From the NCBI GenBank assembly GCA_052034005.1, contig JBPOJB010000049.1, forward strand, positions 1-64,000: DNA of 64,000 nt, in the 5' to 3' direction. Under the pieces are notes generated by a model. It saw nothing but the letters and a program-made list of their open reading frames with translations. It searched no databases and was not told the origin of the DNA. Shown here piece by piece: positions 37,776-47,700 of this stretch. The DNA is from JAAYDI01 sp052034005 (lineage in GTDB: Bacteria; Planctomycetota; Planctomycetia; Pirellulales; Pirellulaceae). The number at the start of each line of letters is the position of its first letter. Positions within the stretch are counted from its first letter, which is position 1. A program made the translations under genes and the position numbers.

Positions 37776-39313
37776 GGCGGACTCGCTTGCTGGATGGCAA
37801 AGAGCGTGGTATCCGTGCTGATATACAGTGTCCGGTTGGCTGCGGTGGGGGTCGTCGAGATCTGGCTGTCGAACTGGATTGTTGCCAGGACTTTCTTCTC
37901 GCGGCTCGCCTCGAAGATGCACAGATCGCGGCCCTGTGAGGCGGCGTAGACCTTGCCATCCGCCGCCAGGATGGATGACCAGACACCGCCGCGCATCGAG
38001 TGCGACCAGTATTCCTGCCCGGTGACCGCGTCGAAGCAGTGGACTCGGCGACCCAGGTCGCCCACAAACACCAGATCGTCGACGATCGCCGGCGTGGTGC
38101 ATGCGTGCTGCAGCAACGGCTGGGACCAGACGCGACCGGTCTGGGTGATATCCCCGGTCCCTGCCGCATCGATGCACTGGACCCACGCCGAGTTCTTGCC
38201 CCACCAGAAGTCTCCACCGCCCGTGACGTAGATCCGGTCCTTGTAGAACACGGGCGCGCCCATGATGTTGCTGGGACTGCCCTGCCGGCTCACGAAATAG
38301 CTGTGGACGTTCTCCTTCGGAGCCGTCGGATCGCAGTCGTATCGCCACACGCGCTGGAGCGTGTGGACTCGGTCCCGCGCGGCACCCTGCGGCACCGGTT
38401 CAAACGCGTAGACAACCCCGTCGCCGCCGCAGAAGAAGACGAGCCGCCGGCCGTGTACTTCGCCCAGCGCGGGGGAAGACCATGTGCAGTGATAGATGTA
38501 GGGACCGATCTGTTCGTCATCCTGGGCCACCAGGCGGCCGGTCGCCTTGTCCAGCACGATCAGGCTCGGCGCATCCGGCCGAGGGATGAAGGTCCGCGCA
38601 TGGTCCTGATGGTCCACGCCGTTGCCCGTGTTCACGTACAAGTAATCGCCGTCGATCAGGATCGAACTGTGGGCCGAATCGTGCGGGTGAATGTCCGAGT
38701 CCGCAATCAGGTCGTATAACCAGATGATGTCCGCATCCTGGGCCGTGACCTCCAGCGGGCTCTGGCCGGGCTGCACCATGTGCTGCCCTTCATCCTGGTA
38801 CGGGCCGTCATTGCCGTCCGACTGGCCATGCAAGTCCAGGCACACGACTTCCGAACGGTTGGTGACCACATACACCCGATCATCTTCCACCGTCGGCGGA
38901 GAACAGAGACTGATGCCCGGCTGGTCCAGGTAGTTGGCCTCGCCCCGCAGTCGCGGCACGGCCAGCTGCCAGCAGAGGCTGCCGTCCGCCTCGTTCAGGC
39001 ACAGCAGGATGCCGTAGTCGTCCGGTATTCGCGGGTCCTGCGGCGCGCCGTTGCTCGTGCCGATCAACACGCGTCCCTGCGCTACAATGGGCGACGCATA
39101 AGTCTGCGTCCCCAGGTCCACAGACCACTTGATGTTCTCGCCGGTCGTCGGATCGAAACGGATCGGCAAACCCTTTTCAGCGGATACCATATTGCGCGAG
39201 TATCGCTCGCCCCACTGCGGCTGGTCTTCAGCCGCCGCAGGACGTGCACTGGCGGAACCCGCGAGTACGATCGTCACCAACCCGACCCATCGTGCGCGAA
39301 ACCGTTGCAGCAT
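37772..39313 (-). CDS. Exported PQQ-like beta-propeller protein
   Basis: A 513-residue exported protein. A signal peptide of about 28 residues ends in the PAAAE region. Then come eight or so propeller blades of the BamB/quinoprotein type, with repeated strands like YASPIVAQGRVLIGTSNG, VYVVTNRSEVVCLD and a C-terminal VYAASQGRDLCIFEA. I see no clear PQQ cofactor or heme site, so a scaffold or binding role is more likely than dehydrogenase activity. It is translationally coupled to the downstream DUF6259-like gene and lies divergent to a Gfo/Idh/MocA gene. Confidence 0.85.
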   Translation of the reverse strand: MLQRFRARWVGLVTIVLAGSASARPAAAEDQPQWGERYSRNMVSAEKGLPIRFDPTTGENIKWSVDLGTQTYASPIVAQGRVLIGTSNGAPQDPRIPDDYGILLCLNEADGSLCWQLAVPRLRGEANYLDQPGISLCSPPTVEDDRVYVVTNRSEVVCLDLHGQSDGNDGPYQDEGQHMVQPGQSPLEVTAQDADIIWLYDLIADSDIHPHDSAHSSILIDGDYLYVNTGNGVDHQDHARTFIPRPDAPSLIVLDKATGRLVAQDDEQIGPYIYHCTWSSPALGEVHGRRLVFFCGGDGVVYAFEPVPQGAARDRVHTLQRVWRYDCDPTAPKENVHSYFVSRQGSPSNIMGAPVFYKDRIYVTGGGDFWWGKNSAWVQCIDAAGTGDITQTGRVWSQPLLQHACTTPAIVDDLVFVGDLGRRVHCFDAVTGQEYWSHSMRGGVWSSILAADGKVYAASQGRDLCIFEASREKKVLATIQFDSQISTTPTAANRTLYISTDTTLFAIQQASPP

Positions 39314-39402
39314 CGTTGCGACTCTTCCAGAAAACCCGGTGCATGTGAGGCCGTGTGTGACTCCAGGCTAGACGATCAGCCGCCGGGTGGCCATCCTTGT
39401 TT

Positions 39403-39418
39403 CCCCCGCATGCGGGGG
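39403..39418. repeat. Perfect 16-bp palindrome in a divergent spacer
   Basis: CCCCCGCATGCGGGGG lies between the divergent PQQ-propeller and Gfo/Idh/MocA genes. It may be a short repeat related to the C-tract/G-tract family at the left end, or a regulator site. Confidence 0.45.
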
Positions 39419-39568
39419 TCGCTCAGCGCGGCGTTTCCGCGCGGGTCATAGTCCCTGACTGCGAACCGTCTGGAAATCTGGCATAATCCCGGCGTAGGTC
39501 CACGCGGCCGACGTGGACGGGCGCAGCGGCGGGCGTTACGCAGTGGGGGCTGGAAGGAGGGCGCGGCG

Positions 39569-40660
39569 ATGGGCACAACGCTGGGTGTTCTCGTCCACGG
39601 TGCCGGTTGGGTGTCGACACAACACATTGCGGCGTGGCAGCGGAACCCGCACACGCGCGTCGTGGCGATCTGCAGCAAGTCGGTCGAGGAAGCGCGGCAG
39701 CGTGCCGCCGAGTCCGGGTTGGGCAACGTTCCAGCGTGGGATGACCTGGCCACGGCGCTCGAGCAGCCGGGCGTGGACATCGTGTCGATTTGCACGCCGC
39801 AGCATCTGCACTGCGAGAACGTCTGCACGGTCGCTCAGGCGGGCAAGCACCTGGTCATCGAGAAGCCGATCGGCATTTCGCGGGAAGAGCTGCACAGGAT
39901 GCGCGACGCGGTGCGCACTGCCGGCGTCAAGACCGTGGTGAGTTTCGTGCTGCGATGGAACCCGCTGTTCTCGATGATCAAGCGCCTGATGCAGGACGGC
40001 GTATTGGGCCGTCCCTTTTACGTGGAAGCCGACTACTTGAGCCACAATGGGAGCTGGTGGTCGGGGTGGAACGCCGCCCGGACGCGGGAGCACGGAGTCA
40101 GCGCGCTGCTGGTCGGCGGCTGTCACGCCGTGGATGCGCTGCGGTGGTTCGCCGCACCCGGCGAGTATGAAGCGGCCCGTCCGGTCGAGGTGTTCGCGAT
40201 GTCGGGCGGGTATCGGAAAGGGTTGACGCGCGAATACAACCCGCTGACCAACACCTGGACGGAGGACGCGCCGCCGATGGAATACGACGGCTTGGAAGTC
40301 GTGCTGGTCAAATTCTCCAACGGGGCGGTGGGCAAAGTGTCGGTCAATGCCGACTGCATCATGCCCTACCGGTTCCCGATCCGCATTTTCGGCGATCGAG
40401 GGTCCGTATTCGACAATCGCGTGTGGTCACACAAGTTCCCCGGCCAGACCGATTGGGTCACGTTGCCCGCCATCCTGCCCGACTCAAGCGACGTGACGCA
40501 TCATCCGTTCCAGGCGGAGATCGACCACTTTGTCGACTGCGTGCTCCGCGACGTGGAGTCGCACTGCAATCTCGAGGATGCCGTAATCACGCATGAAGTG
40601 GTCTTCGCCGCGCAGCAGTGTTACCAGACCGGTCAGCGCGTGAGCTTGCCGTTGCCGTGA
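39569..40660 (+). CDS. Cytoplasmic Gfo/Idh/MocA family oxidoreductase
   Basis: A 363-residue NAD(P)-dependent oxidoreductase without a signal peptide. The N-terminal Rossmann fold has a modified GVLVHGAGWVSTQHI loop, with VVAICS and SICTPQHLHCE strands and the catalytic-lysine motif HLVIEKPIGIS. A GGCHAVDALRWF helix in the C-terminal domain holds the likely catalytic histidine. GGAGG lies 8 nt before the ATG. It is monocistronic, converging on a cysteine-rich Tat protein gene. It probably acts on a sugar or sugar acid; the substrate is unknown. Confidence 0.92.
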   Translation: MGTTLGVLVHGAGWVSTQHIAAWQRNPHTRVVAICSKSVEEARQRAAESGLGNVPAWDDLATALEQPGVDIVSICTPQHLHCENVCTVAQAGKHLVIEKPIGISREELHRMRDAVRTAGVKTVVSFVLRWNPLFSMIKRLMQDGVLGRPFYVEADYLSHNGSWWSGWNAARTREHGVSALLVGGCHAVDALRWFAAPGEYEAARPVEVFAMSGGYRKGLTREYNPLTNTWTEDAPPMEYDGLEVVLVKFSNGAVGKVSVNADCIMPYRFPIRIFGDRGSVFDNRVWSHKFPGQTDWVTLPAILPDSSDVTHHPFQAEIDHFVDCVLRDVESHCNLEDAVITHEVVFAAQQCYQTGQRVSLPLP

Positions 40661-40677
40661 CGGCCCGTGCGGACGGC

Positions 40678-41301
40678 TCAGGAGTCCTCGGGTTCCGCCG
40701 TCGGAGGTTGGGTCGCTTGGTAGCCGGCGAAGGCCTCCAGGATCGCTTCGGCCGCCCACTTGACCGCGAGACCGACCACCTCGGGGCAGTCGCCGTGGGC
40801 CGCCGCGCGGACGTCCTTGCACAGGACGCTGCCGTAGCGCTGCTCAAAGTGCTGGTAGACTTTCCGGATCAGCTCCTGAGACAACTGCTTGTCGCCGAAG
40901 AAGATCTCATCCCGCGCCCGGCCGCACAAGTACCCGATGATCATCCCGACACCGGTGAAGCCGCCGCAGTTCTGGAGCCCCGTGGGTGTGGCTCCGCCGT
41001 CAAGGCAGCTGGCGGCGCGGAACACGTCGGCGTCGGGATGCAGGAAGGGCAATGCGTCCTGCAGTGCCGCGACGGCGCATTGGCAGCAGCCGCCGTATTG
41101 TCTCTCATAGTCGTAACCCAGCCGATACGCGTCGTCGACGATCTGGGCTGCGCGGCCCGCCACGTCGATGCGGTCGCCGCGCTGCAGCAGAGGTGCCGGC
41201 CCGCTCGGGCGGATGGCAGGCTTTGCGGAGGGCAACCAGCTCAAGGCTGCGCCGGCCGCCAGGGATTGAAACAACGTTCGGCGATTGGTGGGTGTGCGCA
41301 T
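40678..41301 (-). CDS. Tat-exported C_GCAxxG_C_C family redox protein
   Basis: A 207-residue cysteine-rich exported protein. The N-terminal NRRTLFQSLAAGAAL is a Tat signal. The mature part matches the C_GCAxxG_C_C family of putative redox proteins: GGCCQCAVAAL (about 75-85), then CLDGGATPTGLQNCGGFTG and a late C...C pair in VLCKDV and HGDCPEVVG. Members are thought to bind metal or do thiol redox chemistry; no activity is proven. The ATG at 41301 has no strong ribosome binding site; the frame opens 26 codons earlier, which would bury the Tat motif. Confidence 0.78.
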   Translation of the reverse strand: MRTPTNRRTLFQSLAAGAALSWLPSAKPAIRPSGPAPLLQRGDRIDVAGRAAQIVDDAYRLGYDYERQYGGCCQCAVAALQDALPFLHPDADVFRAASCLDGGATPTGLQNCGGFTGVGMIIGYLCGRARDEIFFGDKQLSQELIRKVYQHFEQRYGSVLCKDVRAAAHGDCPEVVGLAVKWAAEAILEAFAGYQATQPPTAEPEDS

Positions 41302-41522
41302 GCGGATACCGAAGGCAGGTCGTGCCGATCCAGGATGTCGGGACTCGTCTATTCTCACGCACGCGATGCAACAAAGCAACCATGCGCGGTGAATTGGACC
41401 CGGACCTGTCAGGTTATCCTGGCGGACCGCGCGTCTCGCCGGTCCGCAGGGGTGACAGCGGCCGGCTGATCGTTACACTGGAAGAGTCGCCCGGCGGCGG
41501 CTTCGAAGTTGGAGTCACGGCA

Positions 41523-42800
41523 ATGTCGATATGGTCGATGGTGCTGCGCGAGATCGCGTATCGCAAAGGGGCTTTCCTGATCGGCGTGATCGGGATCGCG
41601 GTGGCCATCGCGCTGTTGGTCGGGGTCCTGACCAGCCTGCAGATGCATACCGCCCGTTCGGACGAGCTGGTGAGCCTGAAAGAGGAGCAGACGCGCGTGG
41701 CGATGGACTCCTTGCGCTCCGATCTGCGGAAAGCGATGCAGCGGCTCGGATACAATGCCCTGATTCTCCCGCGAGATCAGTCGCTGGGCGATCTGTATGC
41801 CGAGGACTACGCGGCGCACAGCATGCCGGAGTCCTGGGCGACGCGGCTGGACGGCACCGCGCAGGTGGTGGATCGCTACCTGCCGCAACTGCGCCGGAAG
41901 CTGACCTGGGGTGAGCGGCAGTGGACGGTCCTGATTGTGGGGGTGGGCGCCGAGCGGATCCTGGACACGAGCGTCTGTGAAGACGTGCCGCTGGTCCCCG
42001 CCATCGAGCGGGGTTGCTGCGTGCTGGGATACGAGCTGCACCACGCACTCGGCCTGTCGGTCGGCGAGGAAATCACGGTCGCAGGCCACCCGCTGCGCGT
42101 ACAAACGTGCGAGCAGGAGCTCGGCACGAAGGACGATATCAGCATCTGGGTGAATCTGGCCGACGCCCAGGCGCTGACGGATCAGCCGGGCCGGATCAAC
42201 GAGATTCTGATCGTCGAGCATCTGTCGGTGTGGGGCGACGTCGCGGAAGTCCGCCGGCGGGTCGCCGAGGTCTTGCCCGAGTGCCAGGTTGTGGAAATCG
42301 CGTCGGACACGTTGTCCCGCGCGCATGCGAGGATCAAGGTCGCGGAGGAGGCGCGGGCATCGCTGGAGCAGGAGCGCGAAGCGCGGGCGCGGCTGGACGC
42401 CGCCCGCCGCGGCGCGGCAGCTCGACTCGTGCCGCTCGGGTTCCTGACCTGTGCGGTCTGGATTGGTGTGCTTATGTACGTGAATGTCCGCCAGCGGGCG
42501 GCGGAGATCGGCGTGTTGCGGGCCCTGGGCTTTCATGCGGGCGACGTGCGCAGGCTGATCCTCTCCAAGGCCTGCCTGCTGGGCGTCGTGGGCGGATTGG
42601 TGGGATTCGTGTGCGGCGCAGGCGGGGTGTTGCTGTTCGAAGCCCGCGCGGCGGCAGGAGTGGCCATCGGATGCCGGAGCGTCGTGTCCCAGTTCGGACT
42701 GGCCGAAGCGATGGCGGTTGCCGCGTGCGTGGTGGGGAGTTGGATTCCGGCCGGGATCGCGGGGGCGATGGATCCGGCCGAGATCCTGAACGAGGAGTAA
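41523..42800 (+). CDS. ABC transporter permease (FtsX/MacB type), first of two
   Basis: A 425-residue permease with one N-terminal membrane helix (about 12-34), a large extracytoplasmic domain (about 40-300) and three C-terminal helices (about 305-415), the FtsX/MacB topology. The periplasmic domain includes the phrase YNALILPRDQSLGDL and a coiled-coil-rich stretch (AEEARASLEQEREARAR) before helix 2. The C-terminal DPAEILNEE is typical of this permease type. It is followed 14 bp later by a paralogous permease. This points to a mechanotransmission or lipoprotein-release exporter rather than an importer. Confidence 0.85.
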   Translation: MSIWSMVLREIAYRKGAFLIGVIGIAVAIALLVGVLTSLQMHTARSDELVSLKEEQTRVAMDSLRSDLRKAMQRLGYNALILPRDQSLGDLYAEDYAAHSMPESWATRLDGTAQVVDRYLPQLRRKLTWGERQWTVLIVGVGAERILDTSVCEDVPLVPAIERGCCVLGYELHHALGLSVGEEITVAGHPLRVQTCEQELGTKDDISIWVNLADAQALTDQPGRINEILIVEHLSVWGDVAEVRRRVAEVLPECQVVEIASDTLSRAHARIKVAEEARASLEQEREARARLDAARRGAAARLVPLGFLTCAVWIGVLMYVNVRQRAAEIGVLRALGFHAGDVRRLILSKACLLGVVGGLVGFVCGAGGVLLFEARAAAGVAIGCRSVVSQFGLAEAMAVAACVVGSWIPAGIAGAMDPAEILNEE

Positions 42801-42814
42801 GGGGGGGACGACCG

Positions 42815-44098
42815 ATGTCGATCATGGGCCTGGCGTTTCGCGAACTGCGGCGGCGGAAGACGACCTTCCTGCTGGCGGCGCTGGCCGTCGCCGTCGCGGT
42901 CGGCACGATGCTCACCGTGCCGGCGGCTCTGCAGATGTACCAGCTCCGCTCCACGGCCCTGTTGGCCGACATGGACGCGGACTTGGAGCAGCGATTGGCC
43001 GTGCTGCAGGACGAAATGCGCAAGGCCACGCTCAAGTTGAGTTTCAACCTGGTCATCTTGCCGGGCGATCAGGACGTGCGTGAATGGCACGCGACGGATT
43101 GCCCGACGACCTACATGCCCGAGGAGTATGCGCACCGCCTGGCGGACTCGCGGATCGTGTCGGTGCGGCACTTCCTGCCCATCCTGGCCGAGAAGACGAA
43201 ATGGCCCGAGATGAAGCGGACGGTGATCCTCGTCGGGTGCAAGGGCGAAGTGGCCAACCTGCACAAGAGCCCTCGCGATCCGCTGGTGCAGCCGGTGCCG
43301 GACGGGACCATGGTGGTCGGGTACGAGCTGCACCGCAGCCTGGGGTTGACGGAAGGTCAGCGCGTGGAGCTGATGGGGCGTTCGTTTGTCATACACAAGT
43401 GCCAGGAAGAGCGGGGCAGCAAGGATGACATTGGGGTGTGGATCCCGCTGGACACCGCGCAGGAGCTCCTGGGCAAGCCGGGCCGGATCAACGCCATCTT
43501 GGCGCTCGAGTGCCTGTGCGTGGGCAACGAGGGGCTGGCCCGCGTGCGTGCGGACGTAGCCCAGCACCTGCCGGACACCAAGGTGATCGAGTTCGGGACG
43601 AAGGTCCTGGCGCGCAGCGAGGCGCGTGAGCGGGTGGGGCAAGAGGCGCGGGAGGCGGTCGAGCGTGAGAAGGCGCACCAGCAGCAGTTGCAGGCGGAAC
43701 GTCAGCGCTGGGCGGCAGTGGCCGTGCCGGGCGTGATCGTTGCGTGCGGCGCCTGGATCTTCCTGGCCGCCTTCGGCAACGCGCGCGGACGTGCGACCGA
43801 GGTGGCCGTCCTGCGTGCGATCGGATACCGGGCGAGTCAGGTGTTGGCGCTGTTTCTGTTCCGCGCGCTCGTCGGCGGGCTGCTGGGCGCGGCCGCGGGT
43901 TGTGCCGCCGGAGTGGTCATTGCCGCCCAGTTGCGCGGCGAGCTGGCCGTGCCGATCGTCGGGACCGCGGGCCTCGTGCCGTGGCACGTGTTCGGTGCGG
44001 CGTTGGCCATCGGTTCGCTGCTGGGGGTCGTGGCAGGGTGGATCCCCGCCCTGGTCGCGGCGCAGCGGGACCCGGCGGAGATCCTGAGGGAGGCATGA
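42815..44098 (+). CDS. ABC transporter permease (FtsX/MacB type), second of two
   Basis: A 427-residue paralogue of the preceding permease, with the same topology: one N-terminal helix, an extracytoplasmic domain, three C-terminal helices. The matching phrase reads FNLVILPGDQDVREW, and it ends DPAEILREA. Both proteins carry GRINEIL/GRINAIL and GTKDD/GSKDD landmarks at equivalent places. Divergence between the two suggests a heterodimeric exporter like LolC/LolE. GGGGGGAC precedes the ATG. Its stop overlaps the ATPase start by 4 bp. Confidence 0.85.
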   Translation: MSIMGLAFRELRRRKTTFLLAALAVAVAVGTMLTVPAALQMYQLRSTALLADMDADLEQRLAVLQDEMRKATLKLSFNLVILPGDQDVREWHATDCPTTYMPEEYAHRLADSRIVSVRHFLPILAEKTKWPEMKRTVILVGCKGEVANLHKSPRDPLVQPVPDGTMVVGYELHRSLGLTEGQRVELMGRSFVIHKCQEERGSKDDIGVWIPLDTAQELLGKPGRINAILALECLCVGNEGLARVRADVAQHLPDTKVIEFGTKVLARSEARERVGQEAREAVEREKAHQQQLQAERQRWAAVAVPGVIVACGAWIFLAAFGNARGRATEVAVLRAIGYRASQVLALFLFRALVGGLLGAAAGCAAGVVIAAQLRGELAVPIVGTAGLVPWHVFGAALAIGSLLGVVAGWIPALVAAQRDPAEILREA

Positions 44099-44754
44099 GG
44101 ATGTTGAAGCTCGAGGAGGTTGCCAAGACGTATGCCGGCGCCCAGGGCGAGGTATCGGCCGTTGCCGGAGTCTCCCTCACGATCGATGCACGGGAGGCGA
44201 TTGCGGTGCACGGCCCGAGCGGCTGTGGCAAGAGCACGCTGCTGCTCGTCTGCGGCGCGCTGCTGCGGCCCACCAGTGGCGTGGTCCGGCTGGCCGACGT
44301 GGATCCGTACGCGTTGTCTGCCGATGCGCGGAGCCGGTTCCGCGCCGAGCACATCGGATTCGTCTTCCAGCAGTTCCACCTGGTGCCTTATCTGGACGTG
44401 CTGCAGAACATCCTCGCGGCGAACGTGGCCAAGAGGCAGCCGCAACCTCGGGACCGCGCGGAGGAGTTGATTCGGCGCTTCGGCCTCGAGCCGCGCCGGC
44501 ATCACGTCCCCGCGCAGCTGAGCGTCGGGGAACGGCAGCGAGTGGCGTTGGCCCGCGCGCTGTTTCACCGGCCCAAGCTGGTCCTGGCCGATGAACCGAC
44601 CGGCAATCTGGACCCCGACAACGCGGTGATCGTGCTCGACGCGCTGCGGGAATACGCGGACGCGGGCGCTGCGGTGCTCATGGTCACCCACGATCAGCAC
44701 GCGGCCGCGCGGGCGCACCGCGTCCTGCACATGGATCAAGGGCGCCTGACGTAG
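44095..44754 (+). CDS. ABC transporter ATPase (LolD/MacB type)
   Basis: A 219-residue nucleotide-binding subunit. Walker A is GPSGCGKST (residues 40-48), the Q-loop region reads FVFQQFHLVPYLDV, the signature is LSVGERQR (a variant of LSGGQ), and Walker B is LVLADEPTGN. The HLVPYL and DEPTGN patterns are typical of the LolD/MacB/FtsE group. The start overlaps the second permease stop (ATGA), giving a two-permease plus ATPase operon. No adaptor (HlyD-like) gene is adjacent. Confidence 0.95.
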   Translation: MRMLKLEEVAKTYAGAQGEVSAVAGVSLTIDAREAIAVHGPSGCGKSTLLLVCGALLRPTSGVVRLADVDPYALSADARSRFRAEHIGFVFQQFHLVPYLDVLQNILAANVAKRQPQPRDRAEELIRRFGLEPRRHHVPAQLSVGERQRVALARALFHRPKLVLADEPTGNLDPDNAVIVLDALREYADAGAAVLMVTHDQHAAARAHRVLHMDQGRLT

Positions 44755-44768
44755 CGCGCCGCGGCGAT

Positions 44769-47700
44769 TCACGCGCCGTCCGCCGGCGCGAGCGTGAAGG
44801 TGTACTCGTAGGGCTGGTTGCCCGGCAGGGTGTACTGCGGGTGCGTCAGCGCGCCCCAGCTGTTGTCGCCGCCCACACCGTGCAGCAGGTGATCGATGTT
44901 CAGGACCAGCGAGTCGCGACGCGGGAGCTGGTAGTCGTGCGTCGCCTGCTCCAAGTCCTGCAGGGTATAGGGCCAGACGGCGAAGCACAGCGGTGTGCCG
45001 CCGCAGGTGACACGCACGCCGTGACCGTCCCGGTCCGTGACCGTGAACCAGCGCACGTCCGTGCGGTTCGCGTTGTCCTGCGCTCGGATGTAGGGATGGA
45101 TGAACTCCTCGACCGCCAGGCGGTGGATCGCGATCTCGCCGCCCGTCTTGCGATCCCAGTATGTCTCCTGGGGGCCACGGCCGTACCAGGTGATCAGCTG
45201 GTCTGCGCCGGGCAAGGCCGTCGTCATGCCGAACTTGGGCAGCAGCGGGATATCGGACTCGCCGGGCTGGTAGCGGCATGTCACCTCGATGTGGCTGTCC
45301 GCCCGGACCGTATAGGTCACGTGGTATGCAGACTGGCCGACCGGCAGCACCATCTCGGCCACCACCCGGACCTGCCCGCCCGCCTGCTCGGCCACCACGC
45401 GCTGCACCTGCCGGTTGCGCGCCGCGTTGCGCCAAGGCTGCACGGCGTTCAGGTACTGGCTGCGATACTGGTTGTCATTGGGGACTTTCCAGAAATTCGG
45501 TTCGAGTGGCGCGGCGAGCAGTTCCCGGCCCTGCCATCGGTAGGACTCCAACGCGCCGGTGTGGCGGTTGATCACCACGCGGGCCGCCGCGCTGTCCACG
45601 ATGTACTGCTCGTCCGATTCCCGGAGCGTCAATCCGCCCTGCTGGCTGGTCGCGGGCGGCGCGGCGGGCGAGACCGGCCCGGGCAGCGGCAACTGGTCCC
45701 AGGCGACGCGATGCCCGCGCTCGGCCCAGGCGGTCTCCTCGGGCAATGTGAAGGAGACGGTCACCAGGTACTCGCCGGGCAGGTTGAGCGCATCCTGCAG
45801 TTCGGCCAGCGGGATCGTGATCTCCCGCTTCGTGCGGGGAGCCACATCGAGCCGTCCGAGCTGGCCGCTGCCCACTTCGCGGCCATCGCGGCGCACGACC
45901 CAGGACGCCTGGAACTGGCTGAGGTTCGTGAAGAAGTACTTGTTGTGCACCCGCACCGTGCCCACCGTCAGATCCACCGGCTCGACTTTGATGGACTGGT
46001 AGACTTTCTGGACTTCGTACGCGTGCGGATGAAGCGTGCAGTCCGGGGCGAGCAGCCCGTTACAGCAGAAGTTCTCGTCGTTCGGTTGATCCCCGAAATC
46101 GCCGCCATAGGCGAAATAGGTCGCGCCGCGGCCCAGCGGGATCTGGTCCGGCTTGACGTGGGCCAGGTCGAGGTCCAGCTGCAAGCCGTCCCGGCCGCGC
46201 GACTGCGGATCGGCCACTTCGGCGGGCGTCAAGGCGCGCGAGTAAATCCGCGCGGCGCCGATGCTCAGGCAGCACACGCGCTGAGGCACTTCCGAATTGC
46301 GTCCGATGTTGACCGGGAACGTGCTCGTGGTGATCGGACCCTGCACGGCGCGGCGGCCGACCTCCCGGCCGTTGACATAGGCGATCAACGCCCGGCCGTC
46401 GTACACGGCCGTGATGCGGTTCCAGTCGTCCGTCAGGCCCGCCTCGGCGAACTCCACGCGCAGGCCGACCCATTGGTCCTGGAAGATGACGAAGTCGATG
46501 CCCTGGTTGTTGAACCGCAACAGGTACTGGTGATCCCCCTTCGAGATCAGCGGGCAATAGGTGCTGTGCTGGAACCCCTGGACGACGGCCTCAAGGGTCA
46601 GCGGGCCGTCCAGGTTCAAGCCTTGATCGTCGCTGAGCGTGACCGGCCCCAGCACGCCGCCGTCGGCCAGCTTCCCGAGGACGGTGGCGCGTCGCCCGGG
46701 CCGGGCCAAGTCGGCCGTCTCGTGGCCGGTCGGCACTTGCGCCTGCAGGCCCTGATCGAGCCAGTCCCAGATGAAGCCGCCTTGCAGCTGCGCGTGGCTC
46801 TCGATGGCGTCCCAGTAGTCCTGCAAGTTCCCCACGCTGTTGCCCATCGCGTGGGCATACTCGCATAGGATCAAGGGGCGTTGCTGCGGCGTGCTCGCGT
46901 AGGCGACGATGTGCTCGATGGACGCGTACATCGGGCAATAGATGTCGGTGTTCGCCTCCAGCTGGGCACGCTCGTACTGAACCGGCCGCGATGGATCACG
47001 CTGCTTAATCCAGTCGTAGCAGGCCTGGAAATTCTCGCCGTTGCCGGCTTCATTGCCGAGTGACCAGATGATGATCGACGGATGGTTCTTGTCGCGTTCC
47101 ACCATCCGCCGGACGCGGTCCAGATGCGCCTCCTTCCAACTCGGGGCCTTGGCCAGCGACTCGGCGCCGTAGCCCATGCCGTGCGATTCGATATTGGCCT
47201 CGTCGACCACGTACAGGCCCAGGGTGTCGCACAGCGCGTACCAGGCCGGGTCGTCCGGGTAGTGGCACGCCCGGACCGCATTGATGTTCAGCTGCTTCAT
47301 CAGGCGGATGTCGCGAATCATCGATTCCACGGAAATGACGTGGCCCGTCACCGGGTCGTGTTCATGGCGGTTGACGCCCTTCAAGTAGATCGGCTGACCG
47401 TTGACCAGCAGCTGTCCGCCGCGGATCTCGACCTTGCGGAATCCGATCCGGTGGCTGCGCGCCTCCAACGTCTCGCCCTGCTGGTTCCGCAGCGCGAGGA
47501 TCAAGGTATAGAGCTGCGGCGTCTCGGCCGTCCATTTGGCCGGGTTGGCCAGCTTGATCCGATGGGTGCGGATCTGGGTGAGGCGGGCGGCCTTCAACGA
47601 GACGGGCTGACTCGCTTCCGCCACGACCTGCTGTTGTGGGTCCAGCAGTCTGAGATGAACAGCGCACGTGGCCGCGGCTTTGGCGAAGTTCTGCAGATCC

